Translations under genes and position numbers: made by a program
Notes under the pieces: generated by a model
The model's input: only the letters and a program-made list of their open reading frames with translations
Told to the model about the DNA's origin: nothing
The model's database searches: none
Assembly (NCBI GenBank): GCA_945861675.1
Contig: CAMAVY010000003.1
Span: 1-64,000, forward strand
DNA length: 64,000 nt
From: Klebsiella pneumoniae
GTDB lineage: Bacteria > Pseudomonadota > Gammaproteobacteria > Pseudomonadales > Azotimanducaceae
Direction: 5' to 3'
In this document: positions 54,442 through 62,975 of the stretch, in pieces
How positions within the stretch are numbered: the first letter of the stretch is position 1
How the letters are laid out: each line of letters opens with the position of its first letter

Positions 54442-55203
54442 TCAGGGTTCGGCGCGCATCTGCTGATCGGTATACAGGTGCACGCCCCGGAAGCGCGTGA
54501 GTAGCAGCGTTGGATCGCCTGCAAGTACGCGCGCGATGGCATCGCGCTTGCCCGCACCGACGGCAAACACAATGTGCGTCGCCGCCGTGCGCAACATGCG
54601 CTGGGTGAGCGTGATGCGCATTGAAGGTGGCTTCGGAGAATCGGTGACACACATGACGTCACGTTCGCCGTCGTCCCAGCGCTGGCCTGGAAACAATGAC
54701 GCGATGTGGCCGTCTTCACCGAGTCCGAGCAACGTCACGTCAAGCCCGCCCATGAAGTCTGCGTGCAGTCCGGCTTGAATGCGTCGCAGTGCCAGCGCAG
54801 GTTCGGAAACCTCGGCGTCTTGCAGCAATGGCAGCACAAGGCGTGCAAGTGGTTCTGCAAGCACGCCGGCGCGCTGTGCAGCGCCGCAGTTCGACGTGGC
54901 ATGGCTGCGCGGCACAACGCGCTCGTCTACCCAGGTCAACAGCAGCTCGGGCCACAGTGCAGGTGCCTGTGCGTGTGCCGCTTCGAGCACGGGCAGCACG
55001 CTGCCACCCGCCACGGCGAAGCGCGCCATGCCGCGTTCCGCGCTGGCGCTGCGCAATGCAGACAGCAGATGCGCCAGCGCGGCAGCGTGCGGGTCTGCGG
55101 CAACACACACGCGCAGCGCAGACGCCGTGGAGCGCGCGGACGCAGTGCTGTGCGCGGACGCAGTGCTGTGCGCGGACGCAGTGCTGTGCGCGGCCTCAGC
55201 CAC
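54442..55203 (-). CDS. pgl: 6-phosphogluconolactonase
   Basis: Pgl hydrolyses 6-phosphogluconolactone made by Zwf. The family core includes [38 protein letters not shown] and [21 protein letters not shown] chose GTG 55203, which overlaps the zwf stop by eight bases and is preceded by AAGGCGG; the frame is open further upstream inside zwf. The N-terminus is enlarged by three and a half 18-bp repeats (AHSTAS units, 55136-55189) that are not in other Pgl proteins. With this start the protein has 253 residues. Confidence 0.88.
   Translation of the reverse strand: MAEAAHSTASAHSTASAHSTASARSTASALRVCVAADPHAAALAHLLSALRSASAERGMARFAVAGGSVLPVLEAAHAQAPALWPELLLTWVDERVVPRSHATSNCGAAQRAGVLAEPLARLVLPLLQDAEVSEPALALRRIQAGLHADFMGGLDVTLLGLGEDGHIASLFPGQRWDDGERDVMCVTDSPKPPSMRITLTQRMLRTAATHIVFAVGAGKRDAIARVLAGDPTLLLTRFRGVHLYTDQQMRAEP
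55136..55189. repeat. 18-bp in-frame repeats in the pgl N-terminus
   Basis: Three perfect copies of gcggacgcagtgctgtgc, with a diverged fourth unit at 55118-55135, encode Ala-His-Ser-Thr-Ala-Ser repeats close to the start of 6-phosphogluconolactonase. The period preserves the frame. Confidence 0.85.
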
Positions 55204-56746
55204 GCGACCAACCGCCTTCGCAGCCTTGGAACAATGCATCGCTGGCATCCGGTCCCCAGCTGCCCGCAGCGTAGGTCTGCATCGGTGGCGGCGTGTCGCC
55301 ATGCCAGGCGTTGGTGAAGGCATCGGCGAAGCGCCAGCTGGCCTCGATCTCGTCGCTGCGAATGAACAACGTGGCGTCGCCGCGCAATGCGTCGAGCAGC
55401 AAACGTTCGTACGCGGGTGCGGTGCTGCCGCCGAACGCGTCGCGATAGTCGAAGTGCAAGGCTGCAGGTGCCATGTCCATGGTGTTGCCCGGGCGCTTCA
55501 CGCCGAACGACAACGTGATGGCTTCGCGCGGTTGCAGGCTCAGCGTGAGCACATTCGGCCGCATTTCGCACAGCCGCCCTTCGCGCAGCGCCAGCCGGTA
55601 CTCATCGTCGTCTATGCCTTCCGGGCGGTTGAACAGTTGCAGTGGTGGTGTTCGAAACTGCACCTGCACTTCCGTGAAGCGCTTGGCCATGCGTTTGCCA
55701 TGGCGCAACAGAATGGGCACACCGGCCCAACGCCAGTTGGAAAGCTCGGCGCGAATGGCCACGTAGGTTTCGGTGTTGCTGTCTGCGGCAACGCCTGTCT
55801 CCTGCAGGTAGCCGGGCATCTGCGCGTCGCCAACTTCTCCACCCATTGGGCCGCTGTCGTACTGCGCGCGCACGCTCATTGTGCGGATCTCGCGCGCGCT
55901 CGGCACACGCAGGCTGCGCAGCAGGGCCACCTTCTGTGCACGCACCATGTCGGCGTCCATCGATCCGGGCGGTTCCATCGTCACCAGCGCAAGCACCTGC
56001 AGCATGTGGTTCTGCAGCATGTCGCGCAGTGCCCCGGTGCCGTCGTAGTAGGCGCCGCGGCCGCTCTCCATGCCCAGCTCTTCGGCCACCGTGATCTGCA
56101 CCAGCTCAACGTGCTGACGGTTCCACACAGGTTCGAAGATGGCGTTGTGGAATCGGAAGCCGAGCAGGTTCTGCACGGTTTCCTTGCCCAGGTAATGGTC
56201 GATGCGGAAGATCTGAAACTCGCTGAGGTGCTGGTGCAGATCGGCGTTCAGCGCCTGCGCTGATGGCAGGTCATGTCCGAACGGCTTCTCGACGACCACA
56301 CGCCGGAACGGTTCTGCCGGCTGCTGCGGCAATGGCTCCTGTTGTCTTGGCAGTAGACCAGCAGCGTTCAGCGATGCGACGGCGGCTGAGAACAAGGCAG
56401 GTTTCAGCGAGAGGTAGTACAGCCTGCCGGTGTCGTTGCCACCGGGCAGTGTGGCCAGGCGCGCGGCCAAGCGGCCCAGATCATCGGCAGACTGCACATC
56501 ACCCGCAACGTAGAAGATGCGTGGCGCCAGCAGTTCGAACGCGTCGGCAAGTTCGGGCGGCGTGGCTGCGCGCAGTTCGCGACGGAAGTCGTCGTCGCTG
56601 AGCAGCTTGCGGGCAACGCCAATCACGTTGAAGCCCTCTGCCGGCAGCCCTTTCGCGGCAAGGCTGGCCAGCGCGGGCACAAGCTTGCGTGCGGTCAGGT
56701 CGCCACTGGCACCGAAGATCACGATCTGTATTGGCTGTTTGTCCAT
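55196..56746 (-). CDS. zwf: glucose-6-phosphate dehydrogenase
   Basis: Zwf oxidises glucose 6-phosphate to 6-phosphogluconolactone, making NAD(P)H. The 516-residue protein has the nucleotide motif [19 protein letters not shown], catalytic [27 protein letters not shown] and [23 protein letters not shown] 56746 begins [11 protein letters not shown] 56758 would add four residues. It is the first of three genes with pgl and gnd. The upstream region contains relics, so a promoter must be close to the start. Confidence 0.94.
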   Translation of the reverse strand: MDKQPIQIVIFGASGDLTARKLVPALASLAAKGLPAEGFNVIGVARKLLSDDDFRRELRAATPPELADAFELLAPRIFYVAGDVQSADDLGRLAARLATLPGGNDTGRLYYLSLKPALFSAAVASLNAAGLLPRQQEPLPQQPAEPFRRVVVEKPFGHDLPSAQALNADLHQHLSEFQIFRIDHYLGKETVQNLLGFRFHNAIFEPVWNRQHVELVQITVAEELGMESGRGAYYDGTGALRDMLQNHMLQVLALVTMEPPGSMDADMVRAQKVALLRSLRVPSAREIRTMSVRAQYDSGPMGGEVGDAQMPGYLQETGVAADSNTETYVAIRAELSNWRWAGVPILLRHGKRMAKRFTEVQVQFRTPPLQLFNRPEGIDDDEYRLALREGRLCEMRPNVLTLSLQPREAITLSFGVKRPGNTMDMAPAALHFDYRDAFGGSTAPAYERLLLDALRGDATLFIRSDEIEASWRFADAFTNAWHGDTPPPMQTYAAGSWGPDASDALFQGCEGGWSRG

Positions 56747-56798
56747 GGTGCCGAGCATAGCGGGGGAACAAGGCAGCGCAGCGGCGCTCAGTGCGCGC

Positions 56799-56846
56799 GG
56801 CGCTAATGCGCCGTGGCGCTAATGCGTCGTGACGCTTATTGCGCCA
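56799..56846. repeat. 16-bp tandem repeats upstream of zwf
   Basis: The unit ggcgctaatgcgccgt (56799-56814) is followed by a near copy (56815-56830) and a degenerate third. Each unit is rich in self-complementary GCGC. They overlap the end of the histidine kinase relic and lie about 50 bases from the zwf start, within its likely promoter region. Confidence 0.65.
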
Positions 56847-57020
56847 CGTTAGCGAAGTCGTCTCCATCGGTGTGTGGTGCAGCCAACACAGTGCCTCTTG
56901 CGATGCGCGGCAGCCGCAACGTGAGTTCCGCACCGCCACCAGGACGATTGCCAGCGCGGATGTCGCCGCCGTGCGCAATGGCAATCTCGCGATACATGCA
57001 TAACCCGAGTCGTGTGCCAC
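56836..57020 (-). pseudogene. C-terminal scrap of a sensor histidine kinase
   Basis: The minus-strand frame ending at TAA 56836-56838 reads RLGLCMYREIAIAHGGDIRA, then NRPGGGAELTLRLPRIA. This matches the last part of a HATPase domain (G2 box GLGLxxxREIAxAHGG, then NxPGGGxxFxLxLP). Nothing upstream continues as kinase, so the rest of the gene has been lost. It lies between zwf and purA. Confidence 0.65.
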
Positions 57021-57072
57021 CCGCGCCGGTCCTGGTGGCCAGGTGGGACGGTCAACTTTGCTGGCGCGCCCC

Positions 57073-57100
57073 TTGCCGCCCCAAAGTCGATGCGTATACT
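57073..57100 (+). promoter_or_regulatory. candidate sigma-70 promoter of purA
   Basis: TTGCCG at 57073-57078 and TATACT at 57095-57100 are separated by 16 bases, close to the -35/-10 consensus. They lie about 115 bases upstream of the purA ATG in the only stretch of this gap with such a pair. A leader of about 105 bases would follow. Confidence 0.5.
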
Positions 57101-57214
57101 CGCCGCCCGTTCGCGTCCTGCCGATGCGATGGGCCTCCGCAGCACGCGCCCCCCGCCGCCATTTCTCCTTTCATTTACAGCGCCGCACCTGCGGTGTACT
57201 TCCGGGGCTTCCCT

Positions 57215-58534
57215 ATGTCCGCGATGTCCCTTGGCCAACGTTCTACTGCTGTCATCGGCTTGCAGTTCGGCGACGAGGGCAAGGGGCAGATCGTGGACCT
57301 GCTGGCGTCTGAGCATCGCGTGACCGTGCGTTACAACGGCGGCGCCAACGCCGGCCATTCGGTGCGCATTGCCAACGAGAAGTTCGCGCTGCATCAGGTG
57401 CCTGTGGGTGTACTGACGGCCGGCACCTTGAACGTGCTGGCCAACGGCGTGGTGGTGGATGTCGATGGCCTGCTGGGCGAACTGCGCACGCTGGCCGGTG
57501 CGGGTGTGGAAGTGGGCGACAACCTGCGCATCTCCGATCGCGCGCATCTGGTCATGCCCTATCACCTGCAGGAAGAACGGCTGCGCGATGCGCTTGCACA
57601 AAAAGTGCTGGGCGAGGCGCGCAGGCTGGGCACAACCTTCCGCGGCATCGGCGGCAGCTATGCCGACAAGGCCGCGCGCGACAGCGCAGTACGGGTAGGC
57701 GATCTGTTCGATCCGGACGAGCTGCGCATCCGTCTCGGCTTCATCGCTGCTTTGAAGAACGCCACGCTGGCAGGCCTGGCTGCGGCAGTAGGTGCTCACT
57801 TCGAGCCGAACACGGTCGACGATCTGTTTGCCCGCTGCATGGCCTGGGCCGAGCAGATCCGCCCGTTCGTGGCCGATACCGCCTCGCTTTTGAACGATCG
57901 CCTGGATGCTGGCGACGGCGTGTTGTTCGAGGGCGCGAACGCCGCCCTGCTGGACATCGACCACGGCACCTACCCCTACGTGACCTCAAGCAACAGCTCG
58001 GCGTTGGGCATCACCGCGGGCACAGGCGTATCGCCGGTTCGGCTGCGCCGCATCATCGGTGTTGCCAAGCTATATACCTCCCGTGTGGGCACCGGCCCGT
58101 TCGTCACCGAGATGCATGGCGCCGAAGCCGACGCCCTGCGCGAGCGTGGCGGCGAGTACGGCACCACCACCGGCCGTCCGCGCCGCGTGGGCTGGCTGGA
58201 CCTGCCGGCGCTGAAGGCTGCGGTGCGTCTGAATGGCGTGACCGAACTGTTCCTGACCGGGCTCGGCGTGCTGGCCGGGCTGCCCGAAGTGCGGGTGTGT
58301 GTGGGCTATCGCAACGGCGCGCCGGCGGGCACTGCGCCCACCACCGCGCAGCTGCATCTCATGCAGCCGATCTACGAAATCTTCCCGGGTTTCGACACCA
58401 CTGTGGCCGACTGCCGGAAGATGGCTGACCTGCCATCCAACGCCCGCGCACTGCTGGCCCGCGTTGAAGCGGAGGTGGCGCCTATTGCCGGCGTGTGTGT
58501 AGGCAAGGGGCGCGAGCAGGTGCTGCGCAGCTGA
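57215..58534 (+). CDS. purA: adenylosuccinate synthetase, divergent form
   Basis: PurA joins IMP and aspartate using GTP in AMP synthesis. The 439-residue protein has the P-loop LQFGDEGKGQIVDLL with catalytic aspartate, RYNGGANAGHSV, NLRISDRAHLVMPYH and GFDTTVADCRK near the end. Two signature loops deviate from the usual enzyme: QWGDEGKG becomes QFGDEGKG, and GTTGRGIGPAYxDK becomes GTTFRGIGGSYADK. The form RYNGGANAGH is typical of non-gammaproteobacterial PurA, for example planctomycete-type sequences. It may be a transferred or second copy. The catalytic Asp and His are retained, so activity is likely. It is not in the usual hflC-associated context. Confidence 0.88.
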   Translation: MSAMSLGQRSTAVIGLQFGDEGKGQIVDLLASEHRVTVRYNGGANAGHSVRIANEKFALHQVPVGVLTAGTLNVLANGVVVDVDGLLGELRTLAGAGVEVGDNLRISDRAHLVMPYHLQEERLRDALAQKVLGEARRLGTTFRGIGGSYADKAARDSAVRVGDLFDPDELRIRLGFIAALKNATLAGLAAAVGAHFEPNTVDDLFARCMAWAEQIRPFVADTASLLNDRLDAGDGVLFEGANAALLDIDHGTYPYVTSSNSSALGITAGTGVSPVRLRRIIGVAKLYTSRVGTGPFVTEMHGAEADALRERGGEYGTTTGRPRRVGWLDLPALKAAVRLNGVTELFLTGLGVLAGLPEVRVCVGYRNGAPAGTAPTTAQLHLMQPIYEIFPGFDTTVADCRKMADLPSNARALLARVEAEVAPIAGVCVGKGREQVLRS

Positions 58535-58585
58535 GGGTTGCGCGCGGCCGGGCCAAGTTCGGCGCCGGCGCGAGTTGCCCTACTT

Positions 58586-58759
58586 CTAGGTTGGTGACCG
58601 CTTCGCACTTGTCGGTGACGGCTTCGCCGTCTCCGTGGCAGCAGATCCGTCCGGCGTGCGATGACGTCGAACGAGCCGACCTGATGCCATGTCGGCGCGG
58701 GTGATCGGCGCTTCCGATCGTTCATCGTCCTTTGTTTTCGTAGTAGATCGTTTGCTCAT
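58586..58759 (-). CDS. short putative antitoxin of the BrnT-like toxin, probably truncated
   Basis: A 57-residue frame starts at ATG 58759 inside the end of the toxin gene and runs to TAG 58586-58588. It begins MSKRSTTKTKDDERSEAPIT and then RADMASGRLVRRHRTPDG. BrnA-like antitoxins start with a similar basic, disordered N-terminus and continue into a ribbon-helix-helix; that second part is missing here, replaced by a low-complexity TAKPSPTSAKRSPT tail. It overlaps the toxin by 38 bases, the expected order for brnT-brnA. Confidence 0.4.
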   Translation of the reverse strand: MSKRSTTKTKDDERSEAPITRADMASGRLVRRHRTPDGSAATETAKPSPTSAKRSPT

Positions 58760-59000
58760 GAGGTGTTGCTCGTCGCATGGAGAGGATGCGAATGGTGTGT
58801 GCGTCCTCCGTCGTCACGACAACTGTGATGATCGAACGCAACGGGCCAATAGTGATGAACCGCTCTTCGTCGTATGGAAAGCGGTAGTCGGCGAACAGGA
58901 CGCTGTCTGGATGGAGGATAACCTCGGGCCCTAAGGCCATGTCCAGCCCGTGCTTCTGCAAGTTTGTCTTGCGTTTGTTGGGGTCGTAGGTGAATCGCAT
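58722..59000 (-). CDS. BrnT-family toxin
   Basis: The 92-residue protein begins MRFTYDPNKRKTNLQKHGLD, the classic BrnT start (DPxKxxxNxxKHGL), and continues VLFADYRFPYDEERFITIG, then VVVTTEDAHTIRILSMRRAT. BrnT is a RelE-fold ribonuclease toxin. The position ahead of a short overlapping frame fits a brnTA operon, but the antitoxin looks incomplete. Conserved residues of the RNase fold (Arg and His pairs such as RILSMRRA) are retained. Confidence 0.88.
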   Translation of the reverse strand: MRFTYDPNKRKTNLQKHGLDMALGPEVILHPDSVLFADYRFPYDEERFITIGPLRSIITVVVTTEDAHTIRILSMRRATPHEQTIYYENKGR

Positions 59001-59230
59001 CACCGCAGTTGGCCGGTCGGATATCGTGCCGACATGCTGCGCACGATGCGCGAGCCTGGCTTGTGGTGATCGCCGTCGCAGTGCGTGGGACACACGCGGC
59101 AAGGTCGGTGCGCATGTCGCTCAGGCGGTGCCCCGCATGAGACGCGCGCCGTGCGCCACCGCCCGGCATCGGACCTGCGCGTTGCGCTGAACAACGCTCG
59201 TCGCGTGCCTGCCTTGCGCCGCCCATCAAC

Positions 59231-60607
59231 TCATGTGGCGGGCGGGCCGGTGTTGTGGCGCGTTGCGCGGTGCTGCATATGCCGCAACACCGCAGCCACG
59301 GCGCCTGCGCCAAGTAACAGCGCACCGATCAACAGCACGACTGGCTCGAGATGCGTGAGCATCACCAACACCGCCGCTGTGCCGAGCAGTGGTAGCACAG
59401 GCACACCCGCAATCGTGCCGCGTACGCGAAACGTTTCGACCTCGCGCGTGCCGTCGCGCAGCCGCAGCACTACCACCGTTGCGTTCACCGCGATGAACAC
59501 CGCATACACAGCGAAGTCGGCCACGCCGGCGATCAGCTTCAGATCGCCCACCATCACGAAGCCAAGTGCGATCAGCGCAGCCAGCGCGATGGCCGGCATG
59601 GGGGCGCCGCTCTGCGCGCGCACGTCTGCAAGCACGCGTGGCAATGCGGTGTCGCGTGCCATGCCGAAGATCACCCGCGATGCGGAGGTCAGTGCCAGCA
59701 GGGAAGTGTTGGTCGTGGACACCAGCGCAATCGCAGCAACGGCGGCGGCACTTCGGTCGCCAAGTACATGTGCAACCACATCGGCCAGCGGCCGTGGCGA
59801 TGCGCCGAGTGCCGGCGCACCCAGGACGCTGACAGCCGCAATGGCTACGCCAACGTACAGCAATGTGGAGATGTCCAGCGCCAGAAACAGCGCGCGCGGT
59901 ACGGTGCGTGCCGGATCCCGCGTTTCCTCGGCAAGAGTCGCCACTTCATCGAAACCGATGAAGGCGAAGAACACCAGCGCCGCAGCGCCAAACACGCCGG
60001 TCGCAACGCTGGGACCACCGTCCTGGCCGACGCTTGAAGTGAGCAGCGGCTGTTCGCCGATGTGCGGAATGCCAATGACAATGACGAACAACAGGCCACC
60101 GATCTGAATAACGCTCAACGCAAGTGTCAGCCGCGCCGACTGTTTGATGCCGCGCAGCGCCAGCGCGGCAACGGCAACAATGAGCAACGCGGCGCCGATA
60201 CGGCCGCCCAGAGCGGGCACGGACAGGCTTAGATAGTTGGCAAACCCAAGTGCCACGGTCGCCGCGGCGATGATGAGCCCGAAGATCATCACCCAGCCGG
60301 TGATGAACGCCACCCAACGTGGAAACACCTGTTGTGTGTAGGTGTACTCGGCCGCCGCGCTGGGAAAGCGCGCCGCCAGCTCGGCATAGCTGAGGCCGGT
60401 AAACGCGCAGAGCACAGCGGCGAGGATGAATGAAATCCACACACTCGGTCCGGCAGTTGCGGTTGCCGCACCAATGAGCACGTAGATGCCGGCACCGATG
60501 ATGATGCCTACGCCGCCGGCAGTGACCTCGGTCAGACTGAGCACGCGATGCAGACTGCCTGCGCTCGTCGAATGCAGCGCGCGTGGTGGCGGGTCAGGCG
60601 GGTTCAC
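59231..60607 (-). CDS. APC-family amino acid permease
   Basis: The 458-residue inner-membrane protein has the APC transporter fold, with GGVGIIIGAGIYVLIGAATA in the first helix, SYAELAARFPSAAAEYTYT, FFAFIGFDEVATLAEETRDP and about twelve hydrophobic helices. It most resembles the cationic amino acid/YfnA-like group. GTG 60607 is the start. Substrate unknown. It is downstream of, and on the same strand as, the PEP-CTERM gene with about 160 bases between. Confidence 0.9.
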   Translation of the reverse strand: MNPPDPPPRALHSTSAGSLHRVLSLTEVTAGGVGIIIGAGIYVLIGAATATAGPSVWISFILAAVLCAFTGLSYAELAARFPSAAAEYTYTQQVFPRWVAFITGWVMIFGLIIAAATVALGFANYLSLSVPALGGRIGAALLIVAVAALALRGIKQSARLTLALSVIQIGGLLFVIVIGIPHIGEQPLLTSSVGQDGGPSVATGVFGAAALVFFAFIGFDEVATLAEETRDPARTVPRALFLALDISTLLYVGVAIAAVSVLGAPALGASPRPLADVVAHVLGDRSAAAVAAIALVSTTNTSLLALTSASRVIFGMARDTALPRVLADVRAQSGAPMPAIALAALIALGFVMVGDLKLIAGVADFAVYAVFIAVNATVVVLRLRDGTREVETFRVRGTIAGVPVLPLLGTAAVLVMLTHLEPVVLLIGALLLGAGAVAAVLRHMQHRATRHNTGPPAT

Positions 60608-60768
60608 GATTCAGTCGAGCTTCAACAACGGCGATCGTCGCCAGCACACGCAGCGTAGGCCCAGGGTCAGCGCAATATAAGCCTGCGCGGAATACGCGTA
60701 TGTCCGCGTGTGCAATCAATCGGCGCTGCGCTTCCCTGCGCAGCACCTACGTTTACACCTGCCGTCGC

Positions 60769-61389
60769 TCAGGCGAGGAACTTCCTGCGCCGCACACTGA
60801 CGAGCGCGGCCAGGCCCAATCCGATCAGGCCCAACGATTCAGGTTCGGGTACGGAAGACATTGGGCCGCGCGTTTGGCCCACGTTGTCGGCGATGGTGTC
60901 AACCGCAAATCCATCGTTCTTCATGGCGCGCGAGGCATAGCTGACCAGGCGTTCTTTGTTGTAGATCGACACGGCAGTGAACTGACCGAGATTCTTTCCT
61001 ATTGGCTCACCGAAGATTACGTCGCCGGTGGTGTGTGCCCAGGTCAGGTTGACGATGGCTGCATCATCGGACGGCATCACGTCGTCGGGTGTGAAGCCGA
61101 CGTTTTGCGCAGTGCACACCCAGCCATCGGGGCTTGCGCAGGAGCCGGGGACATAGCCGGCGAAGTCATACAGCGTTAAGAAACTGCCTTGACCAACATT
61201 TGTATGCGGCACGGGATTCGAAGACGGCGCGGCGCCCGTGCTTGCATTGCTGTCTTTCGCCAGCTGTAACTCGTACGACCACATGTAATTGGGGCCAGAG
61301 CCAGTGATGGTGGTGCCGGTCGGGATGATGTTTGCCCATGCGACCGCTGGCGCGAGCGCCAGCAGGCAGGCCAGTGAGGCTTTGTTCAT
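60769..61389 (-). CDS. PEP-CTERM sorting-signal protein
   Basis: The 206-residue protein has a signal peptide (ASLACLLALAPAVAWA), a globular region with several Cys and aromatic residues (GSCASPDGWVCTAQNVG), and the C-terminal sorting signal VPEPESLGLIGLGLAALVSV followed by RRRK. PEP-CTERM proteins are recognised and cut by exosortase and are often exported with exopolysaccharide. No exosortase gene is in the window. ATG 61389 starts the signal peptide; the upstream frame has no similarity. Specific function unknown. Confidence 0.88.
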   Translation of the reverse strand: MNKASLACLLALAPAVAWANIIPTGTTITGSGPNYMWSYELQLAKDSNASTGAAPSSNPVPHTNVGQGSFLTLYDFAGYVPGSCASPDGWVCTAQNVGFTPDDVMPSDDAAIVNLTWAHTTGDVIFGEPIGKNLGQFTAVSIYNKERLVSYASRAMKNDGFAVDTIADNVGQTRGPMSSVPEPESLGLIGLGLAALVSVRRRKFLA

Positions 61390-61584
61390 TGAAGTGCTTC
61401 CGATAGTGAATGGCGTGAGGGTTGTTTTTCGCGCGTCAGCCATCAAAGCCATTTGAATGGTTGCGAGCAGCGATGGGCCACAATGCCTGGGCGGTGACTG
61501 CACGGTCTGTGCGTCAGGGAACCAAGCCGTTAGCGCGCTATGCGCGCCGCCTGTGCCCGGCAGTCGACGGTGCGGGTCGCGTAC

Positions 61585-62395
61585 TCAGGCGGATTCGAAC
61601 GGTCGATCGCGCTTGCGTTCCAGCAATCTTGGTTCCGCCGCGTTTGCGCACAGATCGATGGCCAGTCGATAGGCCAACGCAGCTTCGTCCCGCTGTGCTG
61701 TGCGCTGCAGCAGGTCGGCGCGAATCGCGTGATAGATGTGATTGCGCTGCAAGGGCAGATCGTTGAGCGCACGCAGTGCGGCAGCGGCCCCATGAACCTC
61801 GGCGACTGCCGCCGCTCTATTCATTGCCACAACCAGCGTCGGCTGATGCATGAGCAATGCATCGTAAAGCTGCAGGATCTGCGGCCAATCGCCGCTACGA
61901 ATGTCTGTCGCATCACAGGCGCGGCAGTGATCGACGCCTGAAGTTGAAACGGCCCTGGACGATTGCGCAGCAAGCATTCGCGAAGCAGTGCACGCGCCTC
62001 TTCGATGTTGGTTGCATCCCAGCGCGTCCGGTCCTGCGCTGCAAGCAGCACGATGTCGCCCTGTGCATCCACACGTGCATTGCGTCGTGCATGTGTGAAC
62101 AGCAGCAGTGCCAGACGCCCCATTGTTTCGACTTCATCAAGCGCCAGCGCGCAAAGCATGCGGCCGAGATGAATGGCCTCGTCGCACAAGTCCATGCGCT
62201 GCAGCTGCGCGCCCGATGTGGCGGCATAACCTTCATTGAAGACCAGATACACAACGGCAAGCACGGCGTGCAGGCGCTGCGCCAGCTCAGCTTGATTCGG
62301 AATGCGGAATGGGATGCCCGCGTCGCGAATCTTGCGCTTGGCCAGCTTGCCCACGCTTGCGCGAAGGCGTCCTTAACGGCTGCTTCGAACGACAT
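61585..62395 (-). pseudogene. ECF sigma factor (ECF42/DUF6596 type), frameshifted and N-terminally deleted
   Basis: The best part reads AKRKIRDAGIPFRIPN, then VYLVFNEGYAATSGAQLQRM, DEAIHLGRMLCALALDEVE and LLLFTHARRNARVDAQGDIV: the SnoaL-free C-terminal DUF6596 extension of ECF42 sigma factors. Further on the frame changes to LYDALLMHQPTLVVAMNRAA and AVAEVHGAAAALRALNDL. Sigma regions 2 and 4 are missing; only MSFEAAVKDAF marks the original start at 62395. It is therefore a dead gene. ECF42 genes are typically preceded by a YCII-type gene, as here. Confidence 0.7.
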
Positions 62396-62400
62396 GCAAC

Positions 62401-62760
62401 TCAGTCCGAGCCGTCGTGGGACGCGAACGGCCTGACCTCGATGGCCAGTGGCGCAAGCACCGCCGCGAGTTTGTGGCCCCACGCGAGCGCAGCCTCCAGA
62501 TCTGCAGCCTGCACGATGGTGAACCCCCCGAGGTGTTCGCGGCCCTCCGGTTGCGGACCATCGGTCATCAGCACCTGGCCATTGCTTGCGCGTAATACGG
62601 TGGCCGAACTCGGCGGATGCTATCCCTCAGAAAACACCCAGGCGCCCGCGGCCTTCATTTCACGCCGCAGCGCGCCGACGTCGGCCATGCTGCGTTGCAG
62701 ATCGACGGTGGGCGGCGGCGGACCGTCCGGCTGACAAATGCTGAGCAGGTATTGCTTCAT
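62401..62760 (-). pseudogene. YCII/DGPF-domain protein interrupted by a stop codon
   Basis: From ATG 62760 the frame reads MKQYLLSICQPDGPPPPTVD up to GAWVFSEG, then TAG (62620-62622), then continues SSATVLRASNGQVLMTDG, EHLGGFTIVQAADLEAALAW and LAPLAIEVRPF to the real stop at 62401. The pattern is that of DGPF/YCII proteins encoded before ECF42 sigma factors. The single TAG cuts it at residue 46. Together with the broken sigma factor it forms a decayed ECF42 cassette. Confidence 0.75.
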
Positions 62761-62975
62761 CGCGACGTACTCCGGTGGCGAACCGACAGGTCGCCGGTTC
62801 TCTACAACCAAACGATTGCGCGCCGGGAAAATCGACAGTCATCGCTGGCGACCCTGGCGCCTGTGCGTGCGTTCAGAACTGGTCTTGCAGGGGGTCTGTG
62901 CCGCAAGCTTCGGCCGTCCCGTTGGACCACTACCCATCGATTGAAAGACTGACTGAACGACAGCTGGAGACCTCC

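Noticed and set aside
51994-62622. TAG recoding (for example pyrrolysine) as explanation for the in-frame TAG codons in the DUF5615 and YCII-type genes
   Set aside because: Many intact genes here end in TAG (the sigma-54 activator, for example), no recoding machinery is in view, and both affected genes lie in decaying cassettes.
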